Positions 29,028 through 37,179 of a DNA stretch of 64,000 nucleotides are shown piece by piece. A program made the position numbers and the translations under genes. Origin of the DNA: Chloroflexus aurantiacus J-10-fl (GTDB lineage: Bacteria > Chloroflexota > Chloroflexia > Chloroflexales > Chloroflexaceae); contig NC_010175.1 in the NCBI RefSeq assembly GCF_000018865.1, forward strand, positions 1,984,001-2,048,000. The letters are read 5' to 3'. Within the stretch, counting starts at the first letter, position 1; each line of letters starts with the position of its first letter. The notes under the pieces are model-generated. The model was not told where the DNA came from, did not search any database, and saw nothing but the letters and a program-made list of their open reading frames with translations.

Positions 29028-29471
29028 ATGATCAAGCCAATGGCGTCGGTTGGGGCAGAGCAGCGAATAACCATAACGAATCTCTGGCGATCAGGTCGCG
29101 CTAACCTCTTTTTTATCATGGTGGGGTTAGAGTTGTGCCTGCTACTAAGCGTACTTGTCTGGCTATTGTTATCCGCACCACCGCGCCCGTCGTTGACCAC
29201 GACACCGGATTTGTCTCGGTTGACCGATGAAATTCAGGGTCGTCTTAGCGGATTGATCATCGATCCCGTCATCGAAGTCAAACCAGGAGTTTTCGTGCGC
29301 TCAAGTAATGTGCGGGGTTTCCACTACGAGGGCAACGTCTACTACTACTATATCGAGGGTGTGCCGAATTACGATCCCTTGTCGCGTGGATTACTCCGTC
29401 CTGATCAGGTAGAAATCATGCTTCGCGACGATAGTGGTGAGCAGACCATCGTCATCTACCGGGTGCAATAG
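29028..29471 (+). CDS. single-pass membrane protein of unknown function
   Basis: A 147-aa protein with one membrane helix (about 28-50, FFIMVGLELCLLLSVLVWLL) and an outer domain of about 95 residues rich in Tyr and Val (GNVYYYYIEGVPNYDPLSRG). No known family. The ATG is chosen because AAGGAA lies six bases upstream; a GTG 18 bases earlier has no such site. Its stop lies 38 bases from the stop of a convergent gene. Confidence 0.6.
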   Translation: MIKPMASVGAEQRITITNLWRSGRANLFFIMVGLELCLLLSVLVWLLLSAPPRPSLTTTPDLSRLTDEIQGRLSGLIIDPVIEVKPGVFVRSSNVRGFHYEGNVYYYYIEGVPNYDPLSRGLLRPDQVEIMLRDDSGEQTIVIYRVQ

Positions 29472-29509
29472 CAGGTCGGGTGAGAGCGCAGGATACGCAT
29501 TTCTCCAGA

Positions 29510-29773
29510 TCAACGACGACGCCCTTCTTCCCAGTTCCCCCAATCCCGTTCTTCGGCGGCACGGATCGCTCGTCGCTTTAGTGCGCGCCGTGAAATCGGG
29601 ATAACTTCGTTGAGCGTTGCCCAAAGCTGCTCTTCAAGCTGAGGTTGGGCAGCCAGTGCAGCCTCAATAGCCTGTACATCGATACCACGGGCATGCAACT
29701 CGGTCGCGATCTCGATGGCACGTGATCGATCACCGGCAGCGAGTGCTGCGATCAAAGCTTCTTCGAGCGTCAT
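29510..29773 (-). CDS. small helical protein in the methionine operon
   Basis: An 87-aa protein, hydrophilic and alpha-helical (EALIAALAAGDRSRAIEIA), with a very charged C-terminal tail. No family recognised; the two short helical units recall a tetratricopeptide-like or helical-hairpin fold. A strong GGAGGGGG site precedes the ATG and the gap from map is only 18 bases, so it is probably the last gene of the SAM-controlled operon. Confidence 0.55.
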   Translation of the reverse strand: MTLEEALIAALAAGDRSRAIEIATELHARGIDVQAIEAALAAQPQLEEQLWATLNEVIPISRRALKRRAIRAAEERDWGNWEEGRRR

Positions 29774-29791
29774 CGTTGATCCCCCTCCTGC

Positions 29792-30568
29792 TCAGGCCGT
29801 CAGAATAATCGGCCCTTCTTCGGTGATAGCCAGCGTATGCTCGAACTGCGCTGACCGCTTGCCATCAGCAGTGCGCACCGTCCAGCCATCGCGATCAACT
29901 TTAGTTGCGGCTGTGCCGGCGTTGATCATCGGTTCGATTGTGAACACCATCCCGGCGACGATTTTGCGGGTCTGCTGGGGATCGTCGTAATGCAGAATGG
30001 TCGGTTCTTCGTGGAGATTACGCCCCAGGCCATGACCGGTATATTCGCGCACCACCGAAAAGCCATTCGCTTCAGCGTGGCGCTGAATTGCGGCACCGAT
30101 TGCCCGCAAGGGGTTGCCTACCCGTGCCTGCTCAATCCCCAATTCAAGGCAACGCCGGGTCACGTCGAGGAGTCGTTGCGTCTCATCATCAACCTCGCCG
30201 ACAGCAAAGGTCTCGCACGCATCGCCGATCCAGCCGTTGAGGCGTAGCCCGATATCGATGCCGACAATATCACCCTGGCGGAGGCGATCACGCTTGCTCG
30301 GAATACCGTGACAAATCACGTCGTTAATCGAAGCGCAGATCGTGCCTGGAAAAGGGGGAATGTAGTTCCGCCGTCCGGCGGGTACATACCCTTTGTATAC
30401 CGGCTCGGCCCCGTGCGAGCGAATGAACTCTTCGGCAATTGCATCGAGTTCAGCCGTCGTTACCCCTGGCCGAATATGCTCACGCAGCACCTGAAACGTC
30501 TGCCGCACCAGTTGACCGGCAGCACGTAGGAGTTCTATCTGGGCAGGAGATTTTAAAATGATAGCCAT
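29792..30568 (-). CDS. map: methionine aminopeptidase, type I
   Basis: A 258-aa metalloenzyme that removes the initiator methionine from new proteins. The five metal ligands are visible: two Asp in VGIDIGLRLNGWIGDACETF, His in YTGHGLGRNLHEEPTI, Glu in VFTIEPMINAG, and Glu in QFEHTLAITEEG. The length is that of the type I enzyme without N-terminal extension. The ATG at MAIILKSPAQ is preferred over one 24 bases upstream. It lies 36 bases after metF and is likely in the riboswitch-controlled operon. Confidence 0.93.
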   Translation of the reverse strand: MAIILKSPAQIELLRAAGQLVRQTFQVLREHIRPGVTTAELDAIAEEFIRSHGAEPVYKGYVPAGRRNYIPPFPGTICASINDVICHGIPSKRDRLRQGDIVGIDIGLRLNGWIGDACETFAVGEVDDETQRLLDVTRRCLELGIEQARVGNPLRAIGAAIQRHAEANGFSVVREYTGHGLGRNLHEEPTILHYDDPQQTRKIVAGMVFTIEPMINAGTAATKVDRDGWTVRTADGKRSAQFEHTLAITEEGPIILTA

Positions 30569-30604
30569 AGTGGTACTTTCATCGATCAGCATGTACTACA
30601 TATG

Positions 30605-31528
30605 TTATAGCACATTCTCTTCGGTTGACGGTACCGGTGGCCGGGGTAACAGACCGGCCTGTTCCACGACCCGTGGAATCGCCCGCGTCCAGTCAACCGA
30701 CATAATGTGAACGCCGGCCACACCTTCTACGCTGAGTAGCTCGTTGACCAGTTCGGCAGCCAGGGTGATCCCTTCCGCTTCGCTGTCGGTAGCCCGCTGC
30801 ATTCGCTCAATCACCGTCTCCGGCATAAGGGTACCGGGCAGGTGATCGCGCAGGTAGATGGCCGAGTGCGGTCGACGCAAGATCATCACGCCGGCCAGAA
30901 TATACGCCTGTTGGTGTAAACCGGCTGCGCGTACATCGGCCATCCACTGCCGGAATCGCCCGACATCGAAGATGAGTTGCGTTTGGACAAATTCGGCACC
31001 GGCCTCGATCTTTTTCTCAAGGCGGGCAGCCCGTTCAACATTGGGGTTCGCGACGCTGCCGATAAAGAATCGTGGCGCCTCTTTGAGCGGCGTACCGGAT
31101 TGGAACGTCGCCTGATCGCGTAGCGTGCGTAAGACCCGGATCAGTTGGAATGAATTGAGATCGAGGACATTTTTGGCCTCTGGATGGTCGCCAATCCGGG
31201 GATGGTCACCCGTCATTGCCAGTAAATTACGAACACCAAGGGCCGCTGCACTGAGCGCATCGGCTTGCAGGGCAATCCGATTGCGATGCTGGCAGGTCAT
31301 CTGCATGATCGGCTCAATGCCGAGTTGTTGCAAAATGACACTCCCACCCAGCGACGACATGCGGGCAATACCGCGCTGGTTGTCGGTCAAATTGACCGCA
31401 TCGACATAATCGCGAATGTTGCGGGCCAATGCTTCGAGATGGCTACGTGCCGCCCCCTTTGGCGGTGCAATCTCGCCGGTAACGACAATCTGGCCGGCAG
31501 CGAGCCGGCGCTGAAGGGTAGAATGCAT
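30605..31528 (-). CDS. metF: methylenetetrahydrofolate reductase
   Basis: A 307-aa FAD enzyme that reduces 5,10-methylene-THF to 5-methyl-THF, the methyl donor for methionine synthesis. Family features include TGEIAPPKGA near residue 17, the TCQHRNRIALQADALSA stretch near 78-95, NLLAMTGDHPRIGDH and the barrel segments that follow. The gene begins three bases after the trans-sulfuration enzyme stop and has no strong ribosome site, which fits translational coupling. Its expression should follow the SAM riboswitch upstream. Confidence 0.9.
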   Translation of the reverse strand: MHSTLQRRLAAGQIVVTGEIAPPKGAARSHLEALARNIRDYVDAVNLTDNQRGIARMSSLGGSVILQQLGIEPIMQMTCQHRNRIALQADALSAAALGVRNLLAMTGDHPRIGDHPEAKNVLDLNSFQLIRVLRTLRDQATFQSGTPLKEAPRFFIGSVANPNVERAARLEKKIEAGAEFVQTQLIFDVGRFRQWMADVRAAGLHQQAYILAGVMILRRPHSAIYLRDHLPGTLMPETVIERMQRATDSEAEGITLAAELVNELLSVEGVAGVHIMSVDWTRAIPRVVEQAGLLPRPPVPSTEENVL

Positions 31529-31531
31529 AGG

Positions 31532-32728
31532 TTATTCGTCGGCAAGAGCCTGTTGCAGATCGGCGATCAAGTCACTCACATCCTCAATCCCGCACGAAAG
31601 GCGGATGAGGTTGTCGCGAATACCCACCGCCAGCCGTTCTTCACTACTCAATTCATAGTAACTCATAAGTGCCGGTTGTTCAACCAGGCTTTCAACACCA
31701 CCAAAGCTCGGTGCAATGTACGGCAGACGCAACCGGTCGACCACAGCCATGGCACTCTGCAAATCGCCGACTACTTCAAATGAGACAACGCCGCCAAAGC
31801 CGCGCATTTGGGCACGGGCGACGGCGTGGTCGGGGTGTTCGGGTAATCCCGGATAATGCACCCGGCTTACCCGTGGATGACGGGCCAGAAATTCGGCTAC
31901 TGCCTGACCATTGTGATTGTGGCGCTCCATGCGCAGGGCGAAGGTCTTCAACCCACGACCGAGCAGATACGCGGTATGCGGATCACAGATACCACCGAGG
32001 ATACCCTGAGTTTCGCGCAGCGCACTGATGATGGGTGGCCGACCAATGATCACACCGGCCAGCAGATCGTTGTGACCTGCCAGATATTTGCTACAGCTAT
32101 GCACCACCAGGTCGATCCCGTATTCCAGTGGCCGCATATTGTAGGGGGTAGCGAAGGTGGCATCGATGAGCGTCTTAATCCGATGCTCGCGGGCAATGCT
32201 TGCCACGGCAGCCAGATCGATCACCCGCAGGTAAGGATTGGTAGGCGCTTCCGTAACAATCAGGCGAGTGCGTCCCGGCTCGATAGCAGCCGCAATCGCG
32301 GCAGGATCGGCGGCAGCTACAACGCTATGCGTCACACCCAGCCGGGCCAGCATGGTACGCACGAACTGGCGGGTGCGCCGATAACCGTCATCGGTCAGAA
32401 TAACGTGGCTTCCTGATGGGAGAAGTGCCAGCATCACCGTCGTTAATGCATTCATCCCGGAAGCGCAAAGCAGTGCTGCGGCAGGTGCCGTTGGTGATTC
32501 GAGAGCGGCTAATCGCGCTTCAACGGCTCGTACAGTCGGATTGCCGTAGCGACCGTACTCTTCACGCTCCAGGTCGCCTGACTGGAAAGCGATCAACTCA
32601 GCGCTATCACGGAAGGTGTAGGTGGCACTGTGAACAACCGGTGGGGTGATGGCATCAAATGCACGCTGACGCGGTTCACCCGCGTGAACTGCGGCCGTAC
32701 TGGGTCCGGTAAACTGATCGATAGCCAT
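31532..32728 (-). CDS. PLP-dependent trans-sulfuration enzyme (Cys/Met metabolism)
   Basis: A 398-aa enzyme of the Cys/Met metabolism PLP family. The PLP lysine lies in HSCSKYLAGHNDLLAG (about residues 197-212); other motifs are YTFRDSAELI, REEYGRYGNPTVRAVE and IAPSFGGVESLVEQP. It could be cystathionine gamma-synthase, cystathionine gamma-lyase, methionine gamma-lyase or O-acylhomoserine sulfhydrylase; the active-site loop does not decide. Control by a SAM riboswitch argues for a biosynthetic role. The start has GAGAGG seven bases upstream, which is also part of the riboswitch expression platform. First gene of the operon with metF and map. Confidence 0.88.
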   Translation of the reverse strand: MAIDQFTGPSTAAVHAGEPRQRAFDAITPPVVHSATYTFRDSAELIAFQSGDLEREEYGRYGNPTVRAVEARLAALESPTAPAAALLCASGMNALTTVMLALLPSGSHVILTDDGYRRTRQFVRTMLARLGVTHSVVAAADPAAIAAAIEPGRTRLIVTEAPTNPYLRVIDLAAVASIAREHRIKTLIDATFATPYNMRPLEYGIDLVVHSCSKYLAGHNDLLAGVIIGRPPIISALRETQGILGGICDPHTAYLLGRGLKTFALRMERHNHNGQAVAEFLARHPRVSRVHYPGLPEHPDHAVARAQMRGFGGVVSFEVVGDLQSAMAVVDRLRLPYIAPSFGGVESLVEQPALMSYYELSSEERLAVGIRDNLIRLSCGIEDVSDLIADLQQALADE

Positions 32729-32735
32729 AAGAAAA

Positions 32736-32758
32736 CCTCTCATCAAGGCGACGAGAGG
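32736..32758 (-). promoter_or_regulatory. translational expression platform of the SAM riboswitch
   Basis: On the minus strand CCTCTC (32758-32753) can pair with the ribosome site GAGAGG (32741-32736), hiding it. The nonamer GATGAGAGG covering the ribosome site (32744-32736) is repeated exactly at the 3' edge of the aptamer P1 stem (32810-32802), so the same CCTCTC can pair with either. A short U-rich stretch follows, so termination is possible but weaker. Confidence 0.6.
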
Positions 32759-32802
32759 TCAGATGACGTTCTTCTACCGATTAACGGGAAGACGCCGCTC
32801 TC

Positions 32803-32907
32803 CTCTCATCTGCCAGCTTTATGCTGCCGGAGTTGCCACCCGTCAGGTTCACTTCCGCCGGGTTGGCGCGGTTTCGCAGGGCCGGTCCCTCCACCGCTCT
32901 GGATGAG
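32803..32907 (-). ncRNA. SAM-I riboswitch aptamer (S-box)
   Basis: The minus strand carries the S-box layout: P1 5' CTCATC, AGCGGTGGAGGGACCGGCCC, GAAACCG, CGGCAACC-like segments, GGTGGCAACTCC, GCAGC...GCTG-type P4, and the P1 3' strand GATGAGAG. It lies 75 bases upstream of the trans-sulfuration gene and directs the operon with metF, map and a small ORF. Binding of S-adenosylmethionine should close P1 and lower expression. Confidence 0.92.
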
Positions 32908-32978
32908 TGCAGCGTTCTGCAATTGGTGGTGAGTATAGCAGGGGAACAGGTTGTTGTCAATGGGGGAAGCACAGACAA

Positions 32979-33752
32979 TTACCCGGGAAGTTTTGTGCAA
33001 AAGTAGATCTCTCCACTATCTTTGGTTAAACCCATCTGCACGGCTGCTTCAGGGTCGGGGACGAGATCGGTAACCGTGGTTGTTTGCACAGTAAAACCTG
33101 CCCCACGTAACCGGTCGGGAAAATCTCGTCCATACACACGAACATGGTCTTCCTGTCCAAAGGCAATAAATCGTGCTTGTGGATCGACAATGCTGGGATC
33201 CTCAAACGTCACTTCGGCCATAATCGGCACTAACAGGATTGCCCAACCGGTTGGTTTCAGGACTCTCCAGAACTCGCGCATGGCTTTTCGATCATCTGGC
33301 ACATGCTCGAGAACATGGCTGCACAGTATCACATCAAAGGACGCATCAGGATACTGAATATTCGTGATATCCATTTTTACCATCACGTGATCGTCGTTCA
33401 GATCAGCCGTGATATAACCAGACCCTAGCTTTTGGTGAAAGATTGGTTTGAAACATGGTTCTGGCGCAATATGAAGAACATCCTTTGGTCTGCCATCAAA
33501 CAAGTCAGTTTTTTGGGTTAAATAGAGCCATAATAGCCGATGACGCTCTAAAGAACCGCAATAAATGCACAAAGCACCTTTACGGCGTGACCGACCGTAA
33601 GGTGCAAATGCACGTAATGATTTCTGACAAACAGGGCAAAAATGGTTTTTGCCCTGGTATAACATCAGGTTTTTCACTCTAATCACAAAGTCACGAGCAT
33701 TACGCAATGGCCGTTTTACGTCGTTGGGTAATACGCTCAAAAAACGTTTCAT
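32979..33752 (-). CDS. class I SAM methyltransferase with N-terminal zinc ribbon
   Basis: A 257-aa protein. Residues 38-70 hold two CxxC pairs (FCPVCQKS and LCIYCGSLERHR), likely a zinc ribbon. The rest is a Methyltransf_11-type domain: VLHIAPEP replaces the usual Gly-rich motif I, then TADLNDDHVMVKMDIT, DVILCSHVLEHVPDD and EFWRVLKPTGWAILLVP. The motif-I change is typical of a subgroup found in polysaccharide and secondary-metabolite loci. Substrate unknown. GGAG lies upstream of the ATG. Confidence 0.78.
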   Translation of the reverse strand: MKRFLSVLPNDVKRPLRNARDFVIRVKNLMLYQGKNHFCPVCQKSLRAFAPYGRSRRKGALCIYCGSLERHRLLWLYLTQKTDLFDGRPKDVLHIAPEPCFKPIFHQKLGSGYITADLNDDHVMVKMDITNIQYPDASFDVILCSHVLEHVPDDRKAMREFWRVLKPTGWAILLVPIMAEVTFEDPSIVDPQARFIAFGQEDHVRVYGRDFPDRLRGAGFTVQTTTVTDLVPDPEAAVQMGLTKDSGEIYFCTKLPG

Positions 33753-33865
33753 TCATAATCTCCGTAAAACATTGACAGGGAAAAGAGCCGCTCTTAATAT
33801 CGGGTTCGTAACCTGCCACTGTGCCAGAGATGAGACGTGAGACTGTTGCTGCCTGTATTGGATGA

Positions 33866-34414
33866 TCACACCTTCAAAAACGCCGACATAATCACCACAT
33901 CGTGCAGATCGCCGTTGCGATCAATGGCGTGGCGTGTCAACTGACCTTCAACCGCGAATCCCAGGCGCGAGAAGATGGCCTGACCGGCTTTCAACGCCGC
34001 TAACATCGCTACTGTCACCTTTTGCGCACCTAAATCACGAGCTGCTTCGACAATGGCCTGCGCCATCTGCATGCCAAGGCCACAGCGCCGCCATCCCGGC
34101 TTGACGAGCAGGCGAAGTTCGGCGACATGGTTCGACCAGCCCGGTACCCGGCGTGCTGATGCATAGGCAGCGATTGAGCCATCATCGGCAATGGCCACCA
34201 TCTGCCGCCAGTTTTCGGCGAACGAGGCATTTACCAGGCGGGTAATAATTTCGGGGTTGGTAAAATCTTCTTCCAGATAGAGGAGATCATCTTTGGGAAG
34301 ACTTAAGCCAAATTCTGTCAGCGCTGCCCGGTCACTTTCCACGAGTGCCCGAATGGTGACCTGTCGATTGTCCTTTAGCGCTACATTGCTCATCGCTGCG
34401 CTGCGTTGAACCAT
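33866..34414 (-). CDS. GNAT-family N-acetyltransferase
   Basis: A 182-aa acetyl-CoA-dependent acyltransferase. Acetyl-CoA binding motif: VKPGWRRCGLGMQMAQAIVEAA (split about 105-126), the R/Q-x-x-G-x-G/A signature in the form RRCGLG. Flanking strands VAELRLLV and KVTVAMLAAL fit the GNAT core, and EGQLTRHAIDRNGD ends it. Substrate unknown. AGGAGG eight bases before the ATG sets the start. Confidence 0.82.
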   Translation of the reverse strand: MVQRSAAMSNVALKDNRQVTIRALVESDRAALTEFGLSLPKDDLLYLEEDFTNPEIITRLVNASFAENWRQMVAIADDGSIAAYASARRVPGWSNHVAELRLLVKPGWRRCGLGMQMAQAIVEAARDLGAQKVTVAMLAALKAGQAIFSRLGFAVEGQLTRHAIDRNGDLHDVVIMSAFLKV

Positions 34415-34581
34415 GCCCGACCTCCTGCTGGGTTGATGAGGAAATCTGTTGTATGAAGTGTGTGAAATATACCACATGAAGTTACAGTCGGGTTACTCCC
34501 CGCCGAAATCGAAATGATCGGGCGTGGTTTGGCACGATGAACGATGACAGATCTTCTCAACCCATTCCTTGTTGCTAATCC

Positions 34582-34590
34582 TGATATAAT
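34582..34590 (+). promoter_or_regulatory. extended -10 promoter for the thiolase gene
   Basis: TGA followed by TATAAT (34585-34590), an extended -10 element without a clear -35. Transcription would begin near 34597, giving a leader of about 64 bases. Confidence 0.45.
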
Positions 34591-34660
34591 TGTACGTGTT
34601 CCTTGAAGTTCGGCAAGTAACTGGCGGAGTCGCCCGGCGATCCGTCGCAAGGAGGTCGTC

Positions 34661-35848
34661 ATGAGCGAGAAGCGAGAGGTCGTGGTGCTCAGCGGCGTGC
34701 GCACGGCCATTGGCACATTTGGTGGTAGTTTGAAGGATATTCCGCCAACCGAATTGGCGGCACTGGTTACCCGTGAAGCAGTTGCCCGCTCTGGCCTGCA
34801 ACCAAACGAAATCGGTCATGTGGTCTTCGGGCACGTGATCAATACCGAACCGCATGATATGTATCTGGCTCGCTATGCGGCGGTACGCGGCGGTCTGTCG
34901 GTAGAGACTCCAGCCCTAACGCTTAACCGGCTCTGCGGTAGTGGGTTGCAGGCTATCGTGTCGGCGGCCCAATACATTTTGCAAGGTGATGCTGAAGCAG
35001 CCGTTGCCGGTGGTGCCGAGTGTATGAGCCGTGGCCCGTACAGCTTGCCGGCCATGCGTTTCGGTGCCCGTATGAATGATTCAAAGGTCGTCGATATGAT
35101 GGTCGGTGCCCTAACCGACCCGTTTGACGATTGCCATATGGGGGTAACTGCCGAAAACGTGGCGGCAAAGTGGGGAATCAGCCGCGAAGATCAGGATCAA
35201 CTGGCTTACGAGAGCCATATGCGCGCAGCGCGGGCGATTGACGAAGGACGTTTCGCCAATCAGATCGTGCCGGTTGAGATTAAGGTCAAGGGTGGTACCG
35301 CCCAATTCATGGTTGATGAAGGGGTACGCCGCGATACGACCATCGACAAGCTGGCCAAGCTCCGCCCGGTGTTTCTGAAGGATGGTTCGGTGACGGCCGG
35401 CAATGCTTCGAGCATCAATGATGCAGCAGCGGCGGTAGTGCTGATGGATCGGGCCACCGCTGAGCGGCGTGGCTACAAGCCGCTGGCGCGTCTGGTCGGT
35501 TACAGCCACGCAGCCGTTGAGCCAAAGTATATGGGGATTGGCCCGGTACCGGCTGTACGACGCCTGCTTGAGCGCACCGGCTTGCGCATCAGTGATATTG
35601 ATCTTTTCGAGGTCAACGAAGCTTTTGCAGCGCAGGCGCTGGCTGTGATCCGCGATCTGGAGTTGCCGCCTGATCGCACGAATCCCAATGGTAGTGGTAT
35701 CTCCCTCGGTCACCCGATTGGCGCCACCGGCTGTATTTTGACCGTCAAAGCAATTCACGAACTACACCGCACCGGTGGCCGTTATGCCCTGGTCACGATG
35801 TGTATCGGTGGTGGGCAGGGGATTGCTGCGATCTTCGAGCGAATGTAG
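34661..35848 (+). CDS. phaA: acetyl-CoA C-acetyltransferase (thiolase)
   Basis: A 395-aa thiolase that condenses two acetyl-CoA to acetoacetyl-CoA. The active-site Cys lies in LNRLCGSGLQAI (about 84-95), His in GHPIGATG (about 349-356), and the second Cys in CIGGGQGIA near 383, in the biosynthetic thiolase order. The reductase gene 88 bases downstream and the phasin-like gene beyond it suggest polyhydroxybutyrate synthesis; beta-oxidation is an alternative. The AAGGAGG ribosome site is strong. Confidence 0.9.
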   Translation: MSEKREVVVLSGVRTAIGTFGGSLKDIPPTELAALVTREAVARSGLQPNEIGHVVFGHVINTEPHDMYLARYAAVRGGLSVETPALTLNRLCGSGLQAIVSAAQYILQGDAEAAVAGGAECMSRGPYSLPAMRFGARMNDSKVVDMMVGALTDPFDDCHMGVTAENVAAKWGISREDQDQLAYESHMRAARAIDEGRFANQIVPVEIKVKGGTAQFMVDEGVRRDTTIDKLAKLRPVFLKDGSVTAGNASSINDAAAAVVLMDRATAERRGYKPLARLVGYSHAAVEPKYMGIGPVPAVRRLLERTGLRISDIDLFEVNEAFAAQALAVIRDLELPPDRTNPNGSGISLGHPIGATGCILTVKAIHELHRTGGRYALVTMCIGGGQGIAAIFERM

Positions 35849-35936
35849 GTGTGCTACAATTGTGAGGCTACGAGCCGGCACCCAGCGTTGGTGTTGCCGG
35901 CTCCAGGAACAAAAATCGCACGTTTTGGAGGTAGGA

Positions 35937-36680
35937 ATGGGCAAGTTAACCGGCCGGGTTGCAATTGTTACCGGCGCTTCGCGGGGGATTGGACGGGCAA
36001 TTGCGCTGGCGTTGGCCGCAGAGGGCGCCAAAGTTGCTGTCAACTACAATAGTAGTGAGGCCGCAGCACAAGAGGTGGTAGATACTATTGTCGCCAATGG
36101 TGGCGAAGCAATGCCGATACGGGCAAATGTGAGCCAGGCTGATGAGGCTCGCCGTATGGTGCAGGAAGTGATTGATCGCTGGGGACGAGTTGATATTCTG
36201 GTGAATAACGCCGGTATTACCCGCGACCGCACCCTGCGCAAACTGACCGATGAGGATTGGAGCACCGTCATTCAAAATAATCTCAACAGCGTCTACTACT
36301 GCACGACGGCCGTAATGCAGACGATGATGGAGCAGAAGTACGGCCGTATTATCAATATCAGCTCATTTGTCGGTCAGGCAGGTAATTTTGGTCAGGCCAA
36401 CTATGCGGCGTCGAAGGGTGGTATCATCGCCTTCACCAAAACCGCAGCTCTTGAACTGGCGAAGTATAACATCACAGTGAATGCCCTGGCGCCTGGCTTT
36501 ACAGTGACCGATATGCTGGCTAAGGTACCAGAGCAGATTCAGGAGCAGATCAAGGCTCGTATTCCAATGGGGCGGTTTGGTCTACCCGAAGAGATTGCCA
36601 AAGCCGTGGTCTTCCTGGCCGCCGATGGTGACTATATCACCGGCCAGCAGATCAATGTTAACGGCGGTGTGTATATGTAA
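35937..36680 (+). CDS. phaB: SDR reductase: acetoacetyl-CoA / 3-oxoacyl-ACP reductase
   Basis: A 247-aa short-chain dehydrogenase. NADPH site TGASRGIG (12-19), NNAGITRD (about 89-96), catalytic Ser in ISSFVGQ, and Y-x3-K in NYAASKGG (about 155-162). The sequence is FabG-like; its position after a thiolase makes acetoacetyl-CoA reductase (PhaB) the better guess, so the symbol is inferred. GGAGG precedes the ATG; the long open frame upstream overlaps the thiolase and is not used. A possible internal promoter is TGC-TACAAT at 35852-35860. Confidence 0.85.
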   Translation: MGKLTGRVAIVTGASRGIGRAIALALAAEGAKVAVNYNSSEAAAQEVVDTIVANGGEAMPIRANVSQADEARRMVQEVIDRWGRVDILVNNAGITRDRTLRKLTDEDWSTVIQNNLNSVYYCTTAVMQTMMEQKYGRIINISSFVGQAGNFGQANYAASKGGIIAFTKTAALELAKYNITVNALAPGFTVTDMLAKVPEQIQEQIKARIPMGRFGLPEEIAKAVVFLAADGDYITGQQINVNGGVYM

Positions 36681-36720
36681 ACTGTGAGGGCGCTGAAGCT
36701 GAGCGCTCTGTCGGATAGAG

Positions 36721-36765
36721 CAGCGATTCACACGAAGGGCGGAAGTATAGCTTCCGCCCTCGCTG
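36721..36765. terminator. hairpin between reductase and convergent phasin-like gene
   Basis: Core stem AGGGCGGAAG (36736-36745) with CTTCCGCCCT (36751-36760), loop TATAG, extended by CAGCG/CGCTG at 36721-36725 and 36761-36765. It is placed to end transcription from both sides. Confidence 0.6.
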
Positions 36766-36812
36766 GCTCATCGAAATTTGTCAGATGGTCTGTCAGATGA
36801 CAGCGCTACGTT

Positions 36813-37109
36813 TTATTTCCGCATGCGCTGGATGATGGTTTGAATATCACCCACGTATCCCTGCCACGCCTGCATCATCTCCTGGCTCAAGCGTTGCTGG
36901 GTGCGAATCGCGTCAGCAACGGCCTGTTCAGTCGAATGACGCAGACTACGACTGTAGTCCCAATGTTTCAGCACTAAATCAAATGCCATATCCGTACTGG
37001 CGGCGAGGAGTTCATTCCACGCCCGAATCGATTGAAACATTGGGTCGGTTATGTCCGGTGTGACCGATTGATCATTGCCTGGTTGATGGCGTTCTTCGTT
37101 GTTCGACAT
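36813..37109 (-). CDS. phasin-like small protein
   Basis: A 98-aa hydrophilic helical protein. The segment AWNELLAASTDMAFDLVLKH and the amphipathic helices after it resemble phasins or the PhaE helper of PHA synthase, which coat or assist PHA granules. No decisive signature exists for such short proteins, so the call rests on helix pattern and on the neighbouring thiolase and reductase. The start MSNNEERH has AAGG upstream and is preferred over one 21 bases earlier. Confidence 0.5.
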   Translation of the reverse strand: MSNNEERHQPGNDQSVTPDITDPMFQSIRAWNELLAASTDMAFDLVLKHWDYSRSLRHSTEQAVADAIRTQQRLSQEMMQAWQGYVGDIQTIIQRMRK

Positions 37110-37179
37110 TGTATCTGACCTTGTGTACAATAGGACGTATTAAGAATCGGGTTACATATATACGATCTCTGCCGCTATC

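Noticed and set aside
32736-32758. intrinsic terminator as expression platform of the SAM riboswitch
   Set aside because: The stem is only 6 bp with an 11-base loop, and the U-run is broken; overlap with the ribosome site favours translational control.
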